From Bolinopsis microptera (taxonomy: Eukaryota > Ctenophora > Tentaculata > Lobata > Bolinopsidae): a DNA stretch of 64,000 nucleotides. Positions 13,162-23,530 of the stretch are shown here, piece after piece (the stretch's first letter is position 1; the number at the start of each line of letters is the position of its first letter). The DNA is taken from the NCBI RefSeq assembly GCF_026151205.1, contig NC_087084.1, forward strand, positions 11,559,453-11,623,452, in the 5' to 3' direction. Made by a program: the position numbers and the translations under genes. The notes beneath the pieces were generated by a model, which had not been told where the DNA came from, did no database searches, and saw only the letters and a list, made by a program, of their open reading frames with translations.

Positions 13162-13659
13162 TCAATTTTGAAAATCTTGGACCTGGAAAAATCGTAAAAA
13201 AATGAGGTCATCGGGTTTACGTTTCCAGTCTTTCCACAAAAGATCGAACAAGCGCAAAACATCCCCAGTTTCAGTTACAATTAAAGGGCTAATAACATTA
13301 CACCCAAGATTTTTTAACTCAAACATTCTCTCTTTAAAGGCGCGTGCTTCGTCTGGGGCAACGGGTCGGTTAACGGGTCGCTTCTCCCAAAGGCTAAGAA
13401 GCATAAGGTGAAAGGTGGAAGGAAAGTCATCAGAAGATTCTGTGTCGTTAGCAGGAGACTCCTTATCTTCTGTTAACACTGCAGCTGCTGCTGGGGTTGT
13501 TTCAGTGGACTTCAAACTGTGTGACTGCATCAGTCTCCTTTCACGGTTCAGTTTACTTGCACGCTTCAGCCTACTTGCACGCCTCTTCGCAACACTTTGA
13601 GGAGGAGGGGCAGGGTCGGTGAGAGAATGGTGGTATTCAGTGGACTCTACAGAACTCAT
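13162..13659 (-). CDS. Unknown protein, 165 aa, paralogue of the gene at 11417-12148
   Basis: Function not recognised. The frame starts with MSSVESTEYHHSLTDPAPPP, matching the start of the gene 1.5 kb away. A basic segment with an amplified RASRLKRASKL-type motif follows, then RRLMQSHSLKSTETTPAAA, an acidic ESSDDFPSTF motif, and a C-terminal part containing ETGDVLRLFDLLWKDW. The last motif corresponds to ETSDDALHMCNLLWEL in the paralogue, so that helix is the best-conserved piece. It carries one module where the paralogue carries two. The 5' flanks of the two genes are also similar, which indicates duplication of the whole gene with its promoter. Confidence 0.6.
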   Translation of the reverse strand: MSSVESTEYHHSLTDPAPPPQSVAKRRASRLKRASKLNRERRLMQSHSLKSTETTPAAAAVLTEDKESPANDTESSDDFPSTFHLMLLSLWEKRPVNRPVAPDEARAFKERMFELKNLGCNVISPLIVTETGDVLRLFDLLWKDWKRKPDDLIFLRFFQVQDFQN

Positions 13660-13984
13660 GTTGGGAAAAACAATAGAGGAAGTAAAACTAGACGTAATTG
13701 AAACAGGGATAATTTATCACTGTTCTTGAGATATTTATATGACATGAATTGCTAATTCGTAACACAATTAGTTATGGTACTGACAGTGATCTGAGCCCTA
13801 ATTAGGTCTAATAATTGGGTCCTAGAACTCATAACTGGGTAGTTACAGTCATGAATGTGATTCAATTATTGTCTTAATCATTATATAATATATTAATGAC
13901 TTAATGAGGTCAGATGATCCCGGTCTCAAATTCAGGACGTGCCCTGATCACAAGCAAGCTGGACAGCAGCAGATTAGATGGCAA

Positions 13985-14042
13985 CTAAAATGAGACTAGA
14001 CTCTAAAATGAGACTAGACTCTAAAATGAGACTAGACTCTAG
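13985..14042. repeat. 18-bp tandem repeat, 3 copies
   Basis: Three copies of AAAATGAGACTAGACTCT in a row, near the downstream edge of the duplicated segment. Confidence 0.9.
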
Positions 14043-14257
14043 ATGCAGCTAATTTTATCTAACAGTCTTTATAACACTTTAATTACTACACTTGAACTGA
14101 GAGTTCGTGGATATTAGATATGTTTTAAACCAATTACAACACTACAAATTTATTACATTTATTGAGGACGTTACAGAAGGAATTCATTTAATGTAGTTTG
14201 AGGAGTCCTCATTCTCCTCACGTCCAACAATGGCGTTTCTCTTGTCGCTTATATGTA

Positions 14258-14343
14258 CAGGGTGTACCGCATAAAGTGTTAGCAATTGCTCCTTCATTTT
14301 ATATCGTTTCTCAAAAAAGTCATACTTTCTGTGGTACACCCTG
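14258..14343. mobile_element. 86-bp mariner-like MITE flanked by TA
   Basis: CAGGGTGTACC at 14258 is mirrored by GGTACACCCTG ending at 14343, and both outer ends are flanked by TA (14256-14257 and 14344-14345). Terminal CAGGGTG with a TA duplication is typical of mariner-type elements. At 86 bp it cannot code for anything and needs a transposase from elsewhere. An overlapping 87-codon minus-strand frame here is therefore unlikely to be a gene. Confidence 0.75.
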
Positions 14344-14345
14344 TA

Positions 14346-17300
14346 ATATGATAATGTCATGTCAGTAATGCTGGAAATCGCCCAGTGAATGACACACTTG
14401 ACACACCCAGATATTTTGGAAATTCTGGTATTTGTCCATTTAACCATGAGCTATGACAGGTATTTTGCCAGGAATGCCTATTTAACCATGTAATGGGCAG
14501 CGTGTGGAGGAGAGTTTACCACTCTGTGCACAGAGCAATAAACCACAACAGCTCTTCACTCTAATTATTTAAATGTATTTCCTCAGAGAGAGAGATTGGC
14601 AGCACATTCCACCAGAACAGGCTGGGTAGTGGGGAAGATACCAGATTTTACCAATTGTACCCCCGCTAATTTGGCTATTATTAGATTTTACCACCCAAGT
14701 TTTGGTTACATTCCTGGATCACATGTCACCCCAGGCCAGCAACTGGAGCTGTCATTATATTGTACAGTTTTAGTGCCGAAAAACATTTCCAATCTGACAG
14801 GAATCTGACAGAAATTTGTCAATTTAAATCAGGAATTTGTCGAGTTAAATCAGGAATTTGTCAAGTTAAATGTACCGTCAATGAACGAGAAACCTGCTAA
14901 ATATCAATTTTAGTTAGCGGTCAAATTAATCCGCCCCTCGTAAATGTGCAGGTTCGGATTTAGACAACACGTTTATGATTAATGAGGATTGTGGAGATGA
15001 CCGTCCTTTATTTGATTTCAAGTCCAAGTCCACAGACATTGGTTAGAGAGGACTGCAAATTTAATAAGTTAATAAGAGTAAACCACACACTCTGCTGTCC
15101 AGCCTCTAAACATCTGCACACTAACCTGGAGCCGGAATTAAGCAGCTAACCACTATTACATACCCACTAATCATGTAATTATACCTACTAATTATGTAAT
15201 TATGCCAACTCATTATGTAATTACGCTATTATAATGATTATTATTATTAATTAGCCTGATAATTTATATAGAGGTGGTAAGGTCGGGTGATCAGCCCGCA
15301 CACATTGCTAACTTAACCAGGTTACAGCGTTTCAAACTAATCCCCTCTCATAATCACATAGAGAGAGGGTATGTCTCATAATCACATACCCCATCTCACA
15401 CACGACCCCTGGTTACCTGGTATAAACCTACAATCCTACATTTAGACTCAAATTTCAGGTTACAACCTGGGATTATAATTTAGGTTTACTCGTATATAAC
15501 ACGGTATCTTTATATCTCGTATCTTATTTTATGTGAGTAAAGTTAAATCCTGATTTGATTTTAGGAGGGTGAGGGGTTTGTGGTTTTTCTGCTGAACATT
15601 CCTGAACACCAGCAATCCTGGTAATCAGTACTTTAGGTCTGCAAAAAGGAGAATATTTATGTTTTGAGCCGGAAATTAAACCTAATGATCATGTTTAACC
15701 AAAATCATGAGTGCATAATCACACGCAGCAGTCAGGACAGTGCACGTTTTATTTTCTGTTTTTCTCTAACAGTGGTCAACACAGCCATGTTGGTTTTCCC
15801 CAATAATGATAATCAAATCACAACACCATATCAAACCATATTTATACAATTATTGGGATAAACAAGATTATAGTTATCTTTGTAAAGGTGTTTACATCTG
15901 CTGATAACGGTCTGAACTTTAAAACCCGTATCCTCAAATGTGATTTTCAATTGTTTACAGTTCTACTGTGTACAATGTTGAACGTATGTGACTTTGTCTG
16001 ATAATATCAGGAGACCTGGCGAGTAGTAATAATCAGAGTAACAATACTGGAGTAACAATACCTGTATTATGTAGGAGTAATGTTCACATAGACACGTAAT
16101 GAACTGATGAACTGTTCATTAGAGATATTATCATTTAATTATTTCCACCTCCTGGTCCTCACGTAATGATTCCGGTCAATGCTCTGATATTATTAACGAT
16201 ATCATGTTTTAGTAGGATATTCTTAACGGATATGCAGTAGTAAGACATTGGGAAAAACGTCGTCATTGTAACTTCCTGATTCATGAATTCTGATCTTTAT
16301 TCAGATTTCTGAAACTCAAAAAAAAAAGGATGGAAGTGTTCATGACGGATACGCAAGCCTAACCAACCAAACTATCTTGTCAGTTGATTCCTAGATTGAG
16401 AAATATAACCAACTCATAGAGGTCTCTCCTTTACATTTAAAAAAATGTTTGAATAAAATAATCCTCATAATTTCTGACTGTATAAAATATACAGGTTACT
16501 ACATCATAGTATAGCTGTAGTATAATACTTGACCTATCTAGGTATAATTTTTACCCCAACATGATCTAGACAAAAAGTAATAGTCTAGGAAGTCTGCCTC
16601 AACAGTGAACATAATATATATAGTGTCGACCACACCCTGTTGACTTGTAACTTGTAATGTACTAACTGTGTTGTGATTGGTTTACAGGATCTTATCGTAT
16701 TTGATAATCCACTTAAACCGCGTGCAGGTGTCAATTACATTTAGCAAATCAAAATTTGTCACTGTAAAGAAAATGTTTGCGGTTAAAACGATTATGCTGA
16801 AACCATTTGAATAAATTTTCAACAATGAACTTTGTGTGATGTATGTTAAGATGTGATACGTGATTTCCGAAATCACTGATTTCGTTAACTATGCAAATAA
16901 CGGTAATATAATGGTGATTACATGGTATTAATGATGATGTCATCTTGTCAAGTTATTTATCATCTAGATTAAGGCACACTATCACAGTGTACCACATAAT
17001 ATCTTTATCTACTCATATTTATTTTGTCAGTACAACCCAAGATTTTATTCGTGTGCACTGCACTGTGTTCATTTGTTGTTTACTTGAGGCTTCAAATATC
17101 ATCAGACTTGATCAGTAGACCGGGCGATTAGGAACGTATTTATTTATGGCTTATTTATTTATCAACAGCACGTTGTGCGGTTGAATTCTTCAATCAGTAT
17201 GATTAAGTAACTATGGCTACTTAATTAAAGTATGATAACATGTTATTGTTATAAGTAAATAAATGTATAATATGTAATGTAAATAAATAAATCTTGTTCA

Positions 17301-17600
17301 AGAACACGTGATGATTTAAATTGCACTGCTTCGTTAATATTTCATGTATCTTAAATTCAATTGTTGTTACGTTTTCATCAGACTTGTGGTCTCTCTGACA
17401 TGAATTTAACAATTTTTATGAATTTAAGAAAAAGAAAAAAATTAATATTATGTAATATTATCATAATATTAACTTTACAGTAAAATGTGAGGATGGGGTG
17501 CTCAAGCGACGGAATTCATTTTACAATAAAGTAAGGTAAGTAAGCTTCATTAATAGTGTGCAACATTTATTTTAGATAGTTGATTATATCGGGACTTCTC
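14346..17600. other. Intergenic DNA without recognised gene
   Basis: Contains a diverged 21-bp tandem repeat (AATTTGTCAAGTTAAATCAGG-like, about 14810-14870), TAATTAT-rich tandem sequence at 15170-15260, and several open frames below 70 codons that lack splice context. The last 50 bases may contain 5' sequence of the membrane-protein gene starting at 17607. I see no RNA gene. Confidence 0.5.
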
Positions 17601-17606
17601 TTTACA

Positions 17607-18182
17607 ATGACCAAAACATGGGACCACCCAGGGCCGTGTGCAATGTCAGAACAGCGGAATAACTTTAGGAGACGATGGGGACTACTCTCTCTACTTATTT
17701 TAGCCATAATATTTCCCTTCGCAATTATAGGTAAGCATGTTTTTGACTCATTATGTAAGATTTCTGATTTTATAGTGCTCATGCTGTATACACATGCTGT
17801 ATACACATCATTTAGTAATTAGACAATTAATGTGTACTATTGCACGGTAAAATGTTGAAAACCGATTTCATAGCCATTTTCTTTTAGCTACGACAATTAA
17901 GGTTAAATGGGTCTGGTTTAGTTTCTGTTAAAGTAACAGGCACTGTCAACTACTTTTAGGTAACAAAGTTTCTCTCTACCAGGAATATTCCTTATATCAC
18001 CCTTGTTCATCATCCTCCTATTCTGTTGTCTATGTTGGTGTCTACTAGCTGTTTGTTTAGTTGAGGTAGAAGATAGATACATACGAGTAGAACACACACC
18101 CCGACACAACGGACCACCGAGTGGGGACTGTGGACCTCCCGTGGGCCCACTGCCTCCTGAGCAGAGACCAAAGGGAGCTTAG
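17607..18182 (+). CDS. Small hydrophobic membrane protein, 107 aa, two exons
   Basis: Exon 1 is 17607-17730 and exon 2 is 17983-18182, joined by a phase-1 intron with GTAAGC donor and a CTCTCTACCAG acceptor. The protein starts MTKTWDHPGPCAMSEQ, has a basic RRRW stop, and then about 45 uninterrupted hydrophobic residues (about 24-66). These are enough for two tightly spaced membrane helices or a hairpin. They include a Cys-rich FCCLCWC core, a likely palmitoylation site. A charged EVEDRY tail and a Pro-rich C-terminus follow. An in-frame TTG lies upstream, but ATG at 17607 is the natural start. Family not recognised. The stop codon lies inside the first unit of a 49-bp tandem repeat. The gene converges with the minus-strand gene 18320-19187. 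Confidence 0.7.
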
Positions 18183-18287
18183 AGCAAGTGTGGGCCCGCT
18201 GCCTCCTGAGCAGAGACCAAAGGGAGCTTAGAGCGAGTGTGGGCCCGCTGCCTCCTGAGCAGAGACCAAAGGGAGCTTAGAGCGACA
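18141..18287. repeat. 49-bp tandem repeat, 3 copies, overlapping a stop codon
   Basis: Units begin at 18141, 18190 and 18239 with GTGGGCCC(A/G)CTGCCTCC and end with GGGAGCTTAG. The first unit codes for the last residues and stop of the 107-aa membrane protein; units 2 and 3 lie in its 3' UTR. Units 2 and 3 differ at one or two bases, so the expansion is recent. Confidence 0.92.
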
Positions 18288-18319
18288 GTCTTAGAATGTG
18301 ACATGTGTAGCTTAGAAGT

Positions 18320-19187
18320 TTAGTTCTCTAAAGAAAATAGCAACATATTGTAAATAATATCTCAATTAAAAAGAATAGAAATCAAAATTGTAATTATGTA
18401 TTAAATTACTTCAATTTAATGTGCGATGAATTGAACAGTATTGTGCGTTCTTACCTTTTTTAAGAGTTTTGGTTGCAGCAGGTGCAGGGTTGAATGCTGC
18501 AAGTTCATTTATCAGGTCGGAAAAATTCTGTCCTCCATTTGTGGTTTCTGTGAAATAAAATTAGGTAACAAAACTATCAGTATACAACTTATAACAGGAG
18601 GAATGCAGCAGGTTATTTTGAGGGGCATCACCCTTTGTTACTAGGACTTCATTTTCAATGTAAAATTATACATACTTCGATGATTTTTATTATTTATTAA
18701 CATAAATTAACACTGTATTCATATATTTGATAGCATAACCTGCATAATAATATAAACTAATACCATTAAAAATTTACCATCTTTGATATCCAGAACATCA
18801 GGGTCTTTCTTTTTTATTATCTCCTAATGTTTTATTAGAGATTCATTTGATGTTAAGTTGAGATTACTTATTTATAGAATATCCTAGTGATTGCACAGTG
18901 AAGATGTTTAAATTTATGTTTAAATTTATGTTTAAATTGATATTTAAATTGTAAAACTATTTAAAAGTAAAATCAAAATTGAATTACAAATAACAGTGCA
19001 TATTATTTTGATTCAATTCTGTACTATGTTGTTTACTGTGATATTCACAACGAATAACAACAATCAAAGCTATCAAGTAACACATGTGATACATGATTAA
19101 AAGACTCACCTTTTTGCGATTGGGTTTGAAATCTATGTCATCTAGCTCACCAATCATAGAATCAATTTCATCAAGTATAGACTCCAT
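18320..19187 (-). CDS. Small acidic protein, 74 aa, four exons
   Basis: Exons in transcript order: 19187-19110, 18823-18778, 18547-18455, 18327-18320. Phases match at every junction (0, 1, 1), and the borders have GTGAGT, GTAAAT and GTAAGA donors with AG acceptors. The N-terminus is MESILDEIDSMIGELDDIDF, an acidic amphipathic helix. The third exon encodes NFSDLINELAAFNPAP, and the protein ends in TKTLKK plus two residues. An in-frame TGA upstream of the ATG supports this start. Exons 1-3 are well supported; the eight-base last exon is the weakest part. The N-terminal style (acidic, D/E-I-D repeats) recalls adaptor-type proteins, but I do not assign a family. It lies directly downstream of the LINE on the same strand and converges with the membrane-protein gene. 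Confidence 0.6.
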
Positions 19188-19547
19188 GGCACAAATAATC
19201 TGAGGTCATGAGCTACCTACAAAAGAGTGAATCAATTAAGATTTGAGACAAGTTATCAATGATCATAAAACTTATCTAGAGCTTTTATTTTTTGTAAGCT
19301 ATCATTGTTTGGGTTTTTAAGTCACAATTTGAATATAATAAGACCCAACTGACAAATAGTGTACCATCTTTAAACAAAACAGTGAGGTTAACTCTAGACT
19401 GAGAACCTACAATAATTTATGTCAAAATTCACAATATACAAATTACCAATCTTATCTTCTACAAGCAATCACTCTGAAATATGCTTGATTTTTACATAAC
19501 TGCACAAACATAACTGTACAAACAATCCGTACAAAAGTCAGAAGAAT

Positions 19548-22500
19548 TTAACTTAGGTAAGGGACACATTTTCTTTTTGCTCTTCTAGTAAGTAGGGTCG
19601 GCTTCCTTGTCGAGCATGTGTAGCCTTCATGTAAGGATATTGGAGCACGAAATTTCATTATCTTGTAGAGCTCGAGGTAACAGTGGTATGTATAGAGATT
19701 TTGGATAGCTAGGATATTATTATGTTTGAATAGCGGTTTAGTATGTTCTTTTATGAAAAACTTGTTGTTAAGTCTTTGGTGCCCTATTGGTCTGGTACGT
19801 GCACAGGTCTTAAACTTATCAAGGTAAGCCTCCCTATCACCGAACATAACCCTAAGACAGTACTTCTGGGCGGTAAACAGAGAGCTTATACGATGCTTCG
19901 CTGCCCCACCCCAGACAGATATACAGTAAGAGAGATGGGATTCAAACAAAGTATAGTATAGTTGTTGATGTAGAAATTCTGGAAGGGAGCAGCGAAGTCG
20001 ACATAAGGTGGAAGTGGAATGATTTAGATTTCGCTTAAGGGCTTTAATGTGTTCTTCCCATGAAAGGTTTTCATCAATTATAACTCCAAGGAATTTAGTG
20101 GATGAAACTTTTTTTATCGGAAAGTTGTCTATAGTAAGTCCTACTTCATCATCTGATAAAATCTCTGACTTAGAACCTTTCATGGGAGGCTTGAAGTGTA
20201 TGTAGCAGCACTTGGACATATTTATATGTAACTTATTTGCTCGCATGTAAGACTGCAATGATGAAAGAAGCTTATTTCCACGTTCATAGGCCTCACGTTT
20301 TGTTTTTCCTACAACAAATATATTGGTATCATCAGCAAATGTAACAAATGATCCTAGTTTAGAACTGTTTGAGATGTCGTTCATGTAGAGGAGAAATAGG
20401 AGAGGTCCAAGTATTGAACCCTGCGGGACACCAAATTGAATAGATAGGGTGTCTGATTTTTCTCCCACAACTTCGGTGTATTGTAGTCTATTTGTTAAGT
20501 AGCTTTTTATAAGGTTATTTGCTACTCCTCTAATTCCACAGCCCTCTAATTTTATAAGTAGTGTTGAATGGTCGATAGTGTCAAAGGCTTTGCTTAAGTC
20601 AATGAATATTCCTAGAACATGATTCTTGAGTTTAAGAGATTTTGTAATTAAATCTACAGAGTAATTGACTGCATGAGATGTAGAATGGGATTGCCTAAAT
20701 CCAAACTGTGTCTCCGATATGGCTCCTTGAGAGCTAACAAATCCGTATATTCTTGAGTAAATGAGCTTTTCGAAGATTTTACCGAAGACAGACAGTGTGG
20801 AGATAGGACGGTAGTTCTCAATTTCTTCAGGGTTACCTTTCTTATATACAGGTGTTATCTTACCAGTTTTCAGGACATCTGGAAATATACCTTCGGCCAT
20901 AAGGATATTGAAGTAATTTGATAAGACAGGTGCAATTATATGAGATGACTTTTTTATTACACTTATTGGAATGTCACTAGCTTTGCCGTTTTCAAACTGA
21001 TTTATAATTTTCAATATTTCGTTCGGGGAGCAATCTTCTAGCATAATAGTTTTTTCATTTCTTTTATTCAGGAAGTCATAAAAAGTTTTCATGGGTAATA
21101 TAGGCATGCCATGAGATAGGTCATTAAGCGTCTCATTCAGCTTGGGTGCAATAGAGACAAACCAAGCATTGAATCCATTAGCGATTGTCCTTCTATCAAC
21201 TATTCTTTGATTATCAATGATAAACGGGGGTTTGGTTTGTCTCTTCTTCTTGCCTCTAAGTTCATTGATAATTTGCCAAGTTTTCTTGCTGTTTTCACAG
21301 TTGTTGAGGATTTCGTTGCAGTAATGCGAACGTTTGGCAGCTTTAATGATGGCTTTAAGCATCCTACGATAATTGCTAAATACTTGGTAGAACAAGAGAT
21401 TACCACCAGGGTTCTTATTGGTAACAGTGTCAGACCACTCCTTACGTAGTTCATGTTTTCTTTCTACCGACTGGATGATACCGTCTGTAATCCATGGGTT
21501 GAGTTTCGGAGTTCTTTTTGTCACTTTTGGTACTTCCAGTTTACAGTGTTTATCAAGTGTCTGGTCAAAACATGCCGTAAACTCATCAAATTGTGTCGAA
21601 GGAGTCAGCTGGTTTACCTTCACCTCAAGTTCAGTTACAAAACTTTTTAATTTGGAGCTTGAGTAATCATAATATCGGACATGTTTCTGGGGCTCTGTAT
21701 TGCGAGGGGTCTCTGCTGAGGTAAAGGTAAATATAGGGGCATGCTCATCAAGCCGCTCCTCGATAACACCTGATAAGACTACATTCTCTATTTTATTTGT
21801 TAAAATGTTATCAATACATGAACTTTTACAGTTTTGACGAAAATGTGTTGCAATGGATATAGTCGGATAGAAGCCATTTCTGTACAATGTATCCTCAAAG
21901 AGCTGGGAACTGGTAGAAATATTAAGTATGTTTGAGTTAAAGTCGCCCAACAAATTGACAGTTTTTCCATTTAGCTGTCTTGCAATTAACTCCAGCGTTT
22001 CACAAAAGCTGTCAAAGCAGCCATTTGGGGGTCGGTACATGACTCCATGAACAATTTTGCAGCCTGCGCTATCTGTGGTTTCAACAAAGAGGCTTTCAAT
22101 ATTTGGAGTACAATGTGATACTTTTTCTAAGACCACAGTGTTTAGATTGTCAGATACATAGAGTGCAACACCAGTGCCTTTCTTCTTGCCCGCCAATGTT
22201 TCCCCATAGAATCCTGTGTATGTTGGAATTTGATACAGACCCTGCTGCGCAGGATCAGTATTGGTTTCAGCAAGGCCTATCATATCAAACGAGTGTCCTA
22301 TACTTCTGAGCTCAATCAAGAAGCTATCAAAGTTGGATGCATTTCCATCCACATTGTAGAATAGAGATGATAACATGGGTTTTTTTAAGGAATTAAGCTG
22401 CTTAATTGCATTTAGAAATTCAATTTTAGAGTAGCGACGACAGCGTTCAAGTACAAGGGAATACGATGCAATCAGGGTATCCTCCTGGTTCCTATTTTCA

Positions 22501-22736
22501 TAGAATCTGTCAGAGTCATAAGATTCTTCATTAGATGGAAATGGATAGTATCGTTCCTCTGCAGAACTAGCACACTCGTAACACATCCACAGACCATTTT
22601 TGCAAGAATATTTGGCAGATTTGAAGCATTTGGTATGGATTGCATTATTGCAGTTTTCACACTCCAGTAAAGGTTGTCCAATGTTAATAGATCTGCTGCA
22701 TGGGCCACACACATCTTTAATCAGTTTTATATTCAT
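19548..22736 (-). CDS. LINE ORF2: PHD-like finger, EEP endonuclease, reverse transcriptase (1062 aa)
   Basis: Domains in order: a Cys/His-rich PHD-like finger (about residues 10-57, CGPC...CENC...H-TKC...CYEC); an apurinic-type endonuclease (about 113-345) with LAETNTD, LLGDFNS and DEHAPIF catalytic blocks; and a reverse transcriptase (about 590-860) with IDLSKAFDTIDHSTLL, GVPQGSILGPLLF and the active-site FADD. A FLGVIIDENLSWEEHI block and a C-terminal thumb-like region follow. This order is that of CR1/L2-group LINEs. The active site is FADD where YADD is commoner, a known variant. It copies its own RNA by target-primed reverse transcription after the endonuclease nicks DNA. All key acidic residues are present, so it looks functional. 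Confidence 0.93.
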   Translation of the reverse strand: MNIKLIKDVCGPCSRSINIGQPLLECENCNNAIHTKCFKSAKYSCKNGLWMCYECASSAEERYYPFPSNEESYDSDRFYENRNQEDTLIASYSLVLERCRRYSKIEFLNAIKQLNSLKKPMLSSLFYNVDGNASNFDSFLIELRSIGHSFDMIGLAETNTDPAQQGLYQIPTYTGFYGETLAGKKKGTGVALYVSDNLNTVVLEKVSHCTPNIESLFVETTDSAGCKIVHGVMYRPPNGCFDSFCETLELIARQLNGKTVNLLGDFNSNILNISTSSQLFEDTLYRNGFYPTISIATHFRQNCKSSCIDNILTNKIENVVLSGVIEERLDEHAPIFTFTSAETPRNTEPQKHVRYYDYSSSKLKSFVTELEVKVNQLTPSTQFDEFTACFDQTLDKHCKLEVPKVTKRTPKLNPWITDGIIQSVERKHELRKEWSDTVTNKNPGGNLLFYQVFSNYRRMLKAIIKAAKRSHYCNEILNNCENSKKTWQIINELRGKKKRQTKPPFIIDNQRIVDRRTIANGFNAWFVSIAPKLNETLNDLSHGMPILPMKTFYDFLNKRNEKTIMLEDCSPNEILKIINQFENGKASDIPISVIKKSSHIIAPVLSNYFNILMAEGIFPDVLKTGKITPVYKKGNPEEIENYRPISTLSVFGKIFEKLIYSRIYGFVSSQGAISETQFGFRQSHSTSHAVNYSVDLITKSLKLKNHVLGIFIDLSKAFDTIDHSTLLIKLEGCGIRGVANNLIKSYLTNRLQYTEVVGEKSDTLSIQFGVPQGSILGPLLFLLYMNDISNSSKLGSFVTFADDTNIFVVGKTKREAYERGNKLLSSLQSYMRANKLHINMSKCCYIHFKPPMKGSKSEILSDDEVGLTIDNFPIKKVSSTKFLGVIIDENLSWEEHIKALKRNLNHSTSTLCRLRCSLPEFLHQQLYYTLFESHLSYCISVWGGAAKHRISSLFTAQKYCLRVMFGDREAYLDKFKTCARTRPIGHQRLNNKFFIKEHTKPLFKHNNILAIQNLYTYHCYLELYKIMKFRAPISLHEGYTCSTRKPTLLTRRAKRKCVPYLS

Positions 22737-22741
22737 TTTTA

Positions 22742-23530
22742 CTAAGTGGGGTTGTTAGACCCCACTGACTGGTTGTGTTTTCCACGTCTTGTCCACTCTT
22801 GCCTCGCTCTCACATACACCCAGTGCTTCACACATCTCACAAATTTTGCAATACCATAAATACCTAAATGTATATCATCACCACTTCTGGTCAGATTAGT
22901 GGCAAGGAGTCCACTACTGTCCAGAAAGTGGCCAACTCCAATGTGCCATACAGTCTGGTTAAAGTTGGCACTCAACAATTCATCGACTAGTCGGTTGAAG
23001 ATCATGATGTTCTTGTTCATTTGGGGCAGTCTGGTTGGGAGGACTGCGGTGACAAAGAGTTTGATTTTAGGGGAGAGCTTTTTTATCTGTTCAATCTTCA
23101 TGCGGAGAATGTCAACCAGCTGATAGATTGCATTCTCTCCTCTAAGGTTGTCTACTCGAAGGTCATTTGTACCACATACAATAACAGCATTGCTGTATCC
23201 GATACAGTGACATGGGTCAATCAAACCAACTTTGCCCGCCTTAACTCTTTCGCCAGGGAAAGACTGACCCATAGTACCAACACCGCTCCCAAACTTGATA
23301 GTTTTGGTGTTGGAATCTCCAAGTATGATGGTGCTTCTTCGAAATTTTTTGTCAACTGTTCTAAGGGTAATTGAGTAACGTCCTATGGACGGGGTTACCT
23401 TGGTCTGTTGGGTAGCTTTAATACCATGTTTGAACCATGCCTGTGAGGAACGTGTCATGATATAAACTGAGTTTGATTCCAGGGACATTTCAGTGTTTTT
23501 TGTGGGTGTTTGTCCTTCGTGGATGGGCAT
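22742..23530 (-). CDS. LINE ORF1: SGNH-hydrolase (esterase-like) protein, 262 aa
   Basis: The first ORF of the LINE ends five bases before ORF2 begins. It carries the blocks of an SGNH esterase: IILGDSNT (nucleophile Ser, about residue 73), a glycine-rich second block, CGTNDLR (Asn block, about 118) and GDDIHLGIYG (Asp/His block, about 218). Esterase-containing ORF1 proteins are known from CR1-group LINEs, where they are thought to bind membranes or nucleoprotein; the substrate is unknown. The close ORF1-ORF2 spacing suggests reinitiation for translation of ORF2. The start is the first Met of the open frame. Confidence 0.85.
   Translation of the reverse strand: MPIHEGQTPTKNTEMSLESNSVYIMTRSSQAWFKHGIKATQQTKVTPSIGRYSITLRTVDKKFRRSTIILGDSNTKTIKFGSGVGTMGQSFPGERVKAGKVGLIDPCHCIGYSNAVIVCGTNDLRVDNLRGENAIYQLVDILRMKIEQIKKLSPKIKLFVTAVLPTRLPQMNKNIMIFNRLVDELLSANFNQTVWHIGVGHFLDSSGLLATNLTRSGDDIHLGIYGIAKFVRCVKHWVYVRARQEWTRRGKHNQSVGSNNPT

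Larger units (their letters stand above)
10985..14115. repeat. Tandem segmental duplication of about 1.5 kb carrying two paralogous genes
   Basis: Unit A runs from about 10985 to 12520 and unit B from about 12525 to 14115. Both begin with similar sequence (TTTGAATAAAGTAGATA at 10995, TTTGAGTAAAGTAGATA near 12530, followed by a shared TTTGGTAAAAACAAT). Both contain a related minus-strand gene, share its 5' flank (near 12150 and 13660), and end near GAGAGTTCGTGGATAT-like sequence (12507 and 14100). Unit B also contains short 12-bp tandem repeats and extra sequence at 12616-13160. Confidence 0.75.
19548..23530 (-). mobile_element. CR1/L2-type LINE with two intact ORFs
   Basis: Both coding frames of a non-LTR retrotransposon are uninterrupted on the minus strand: ORF1 (esterase-like) then ORF2 (zinc finger, endonuclease, reverse transcriptase), separated by about five bases. 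The coordinates give the coding part only. The 3' UTR probably continues toward about 19230 (an AATAAA-like signal lies near 19287) and a 5' UTR lies beyond 23530. I could not find a target-site duplication, so true ends are unknown. Lack of any stop or frameshift over 4 kb implies a recent insertion. Confidence 0.85.

Noticed and set aside
14184-14447. 87-codon minus-strand frame
   Set aside because: Spans the 86-bp mariner-type MITE, so it is a chance frame.
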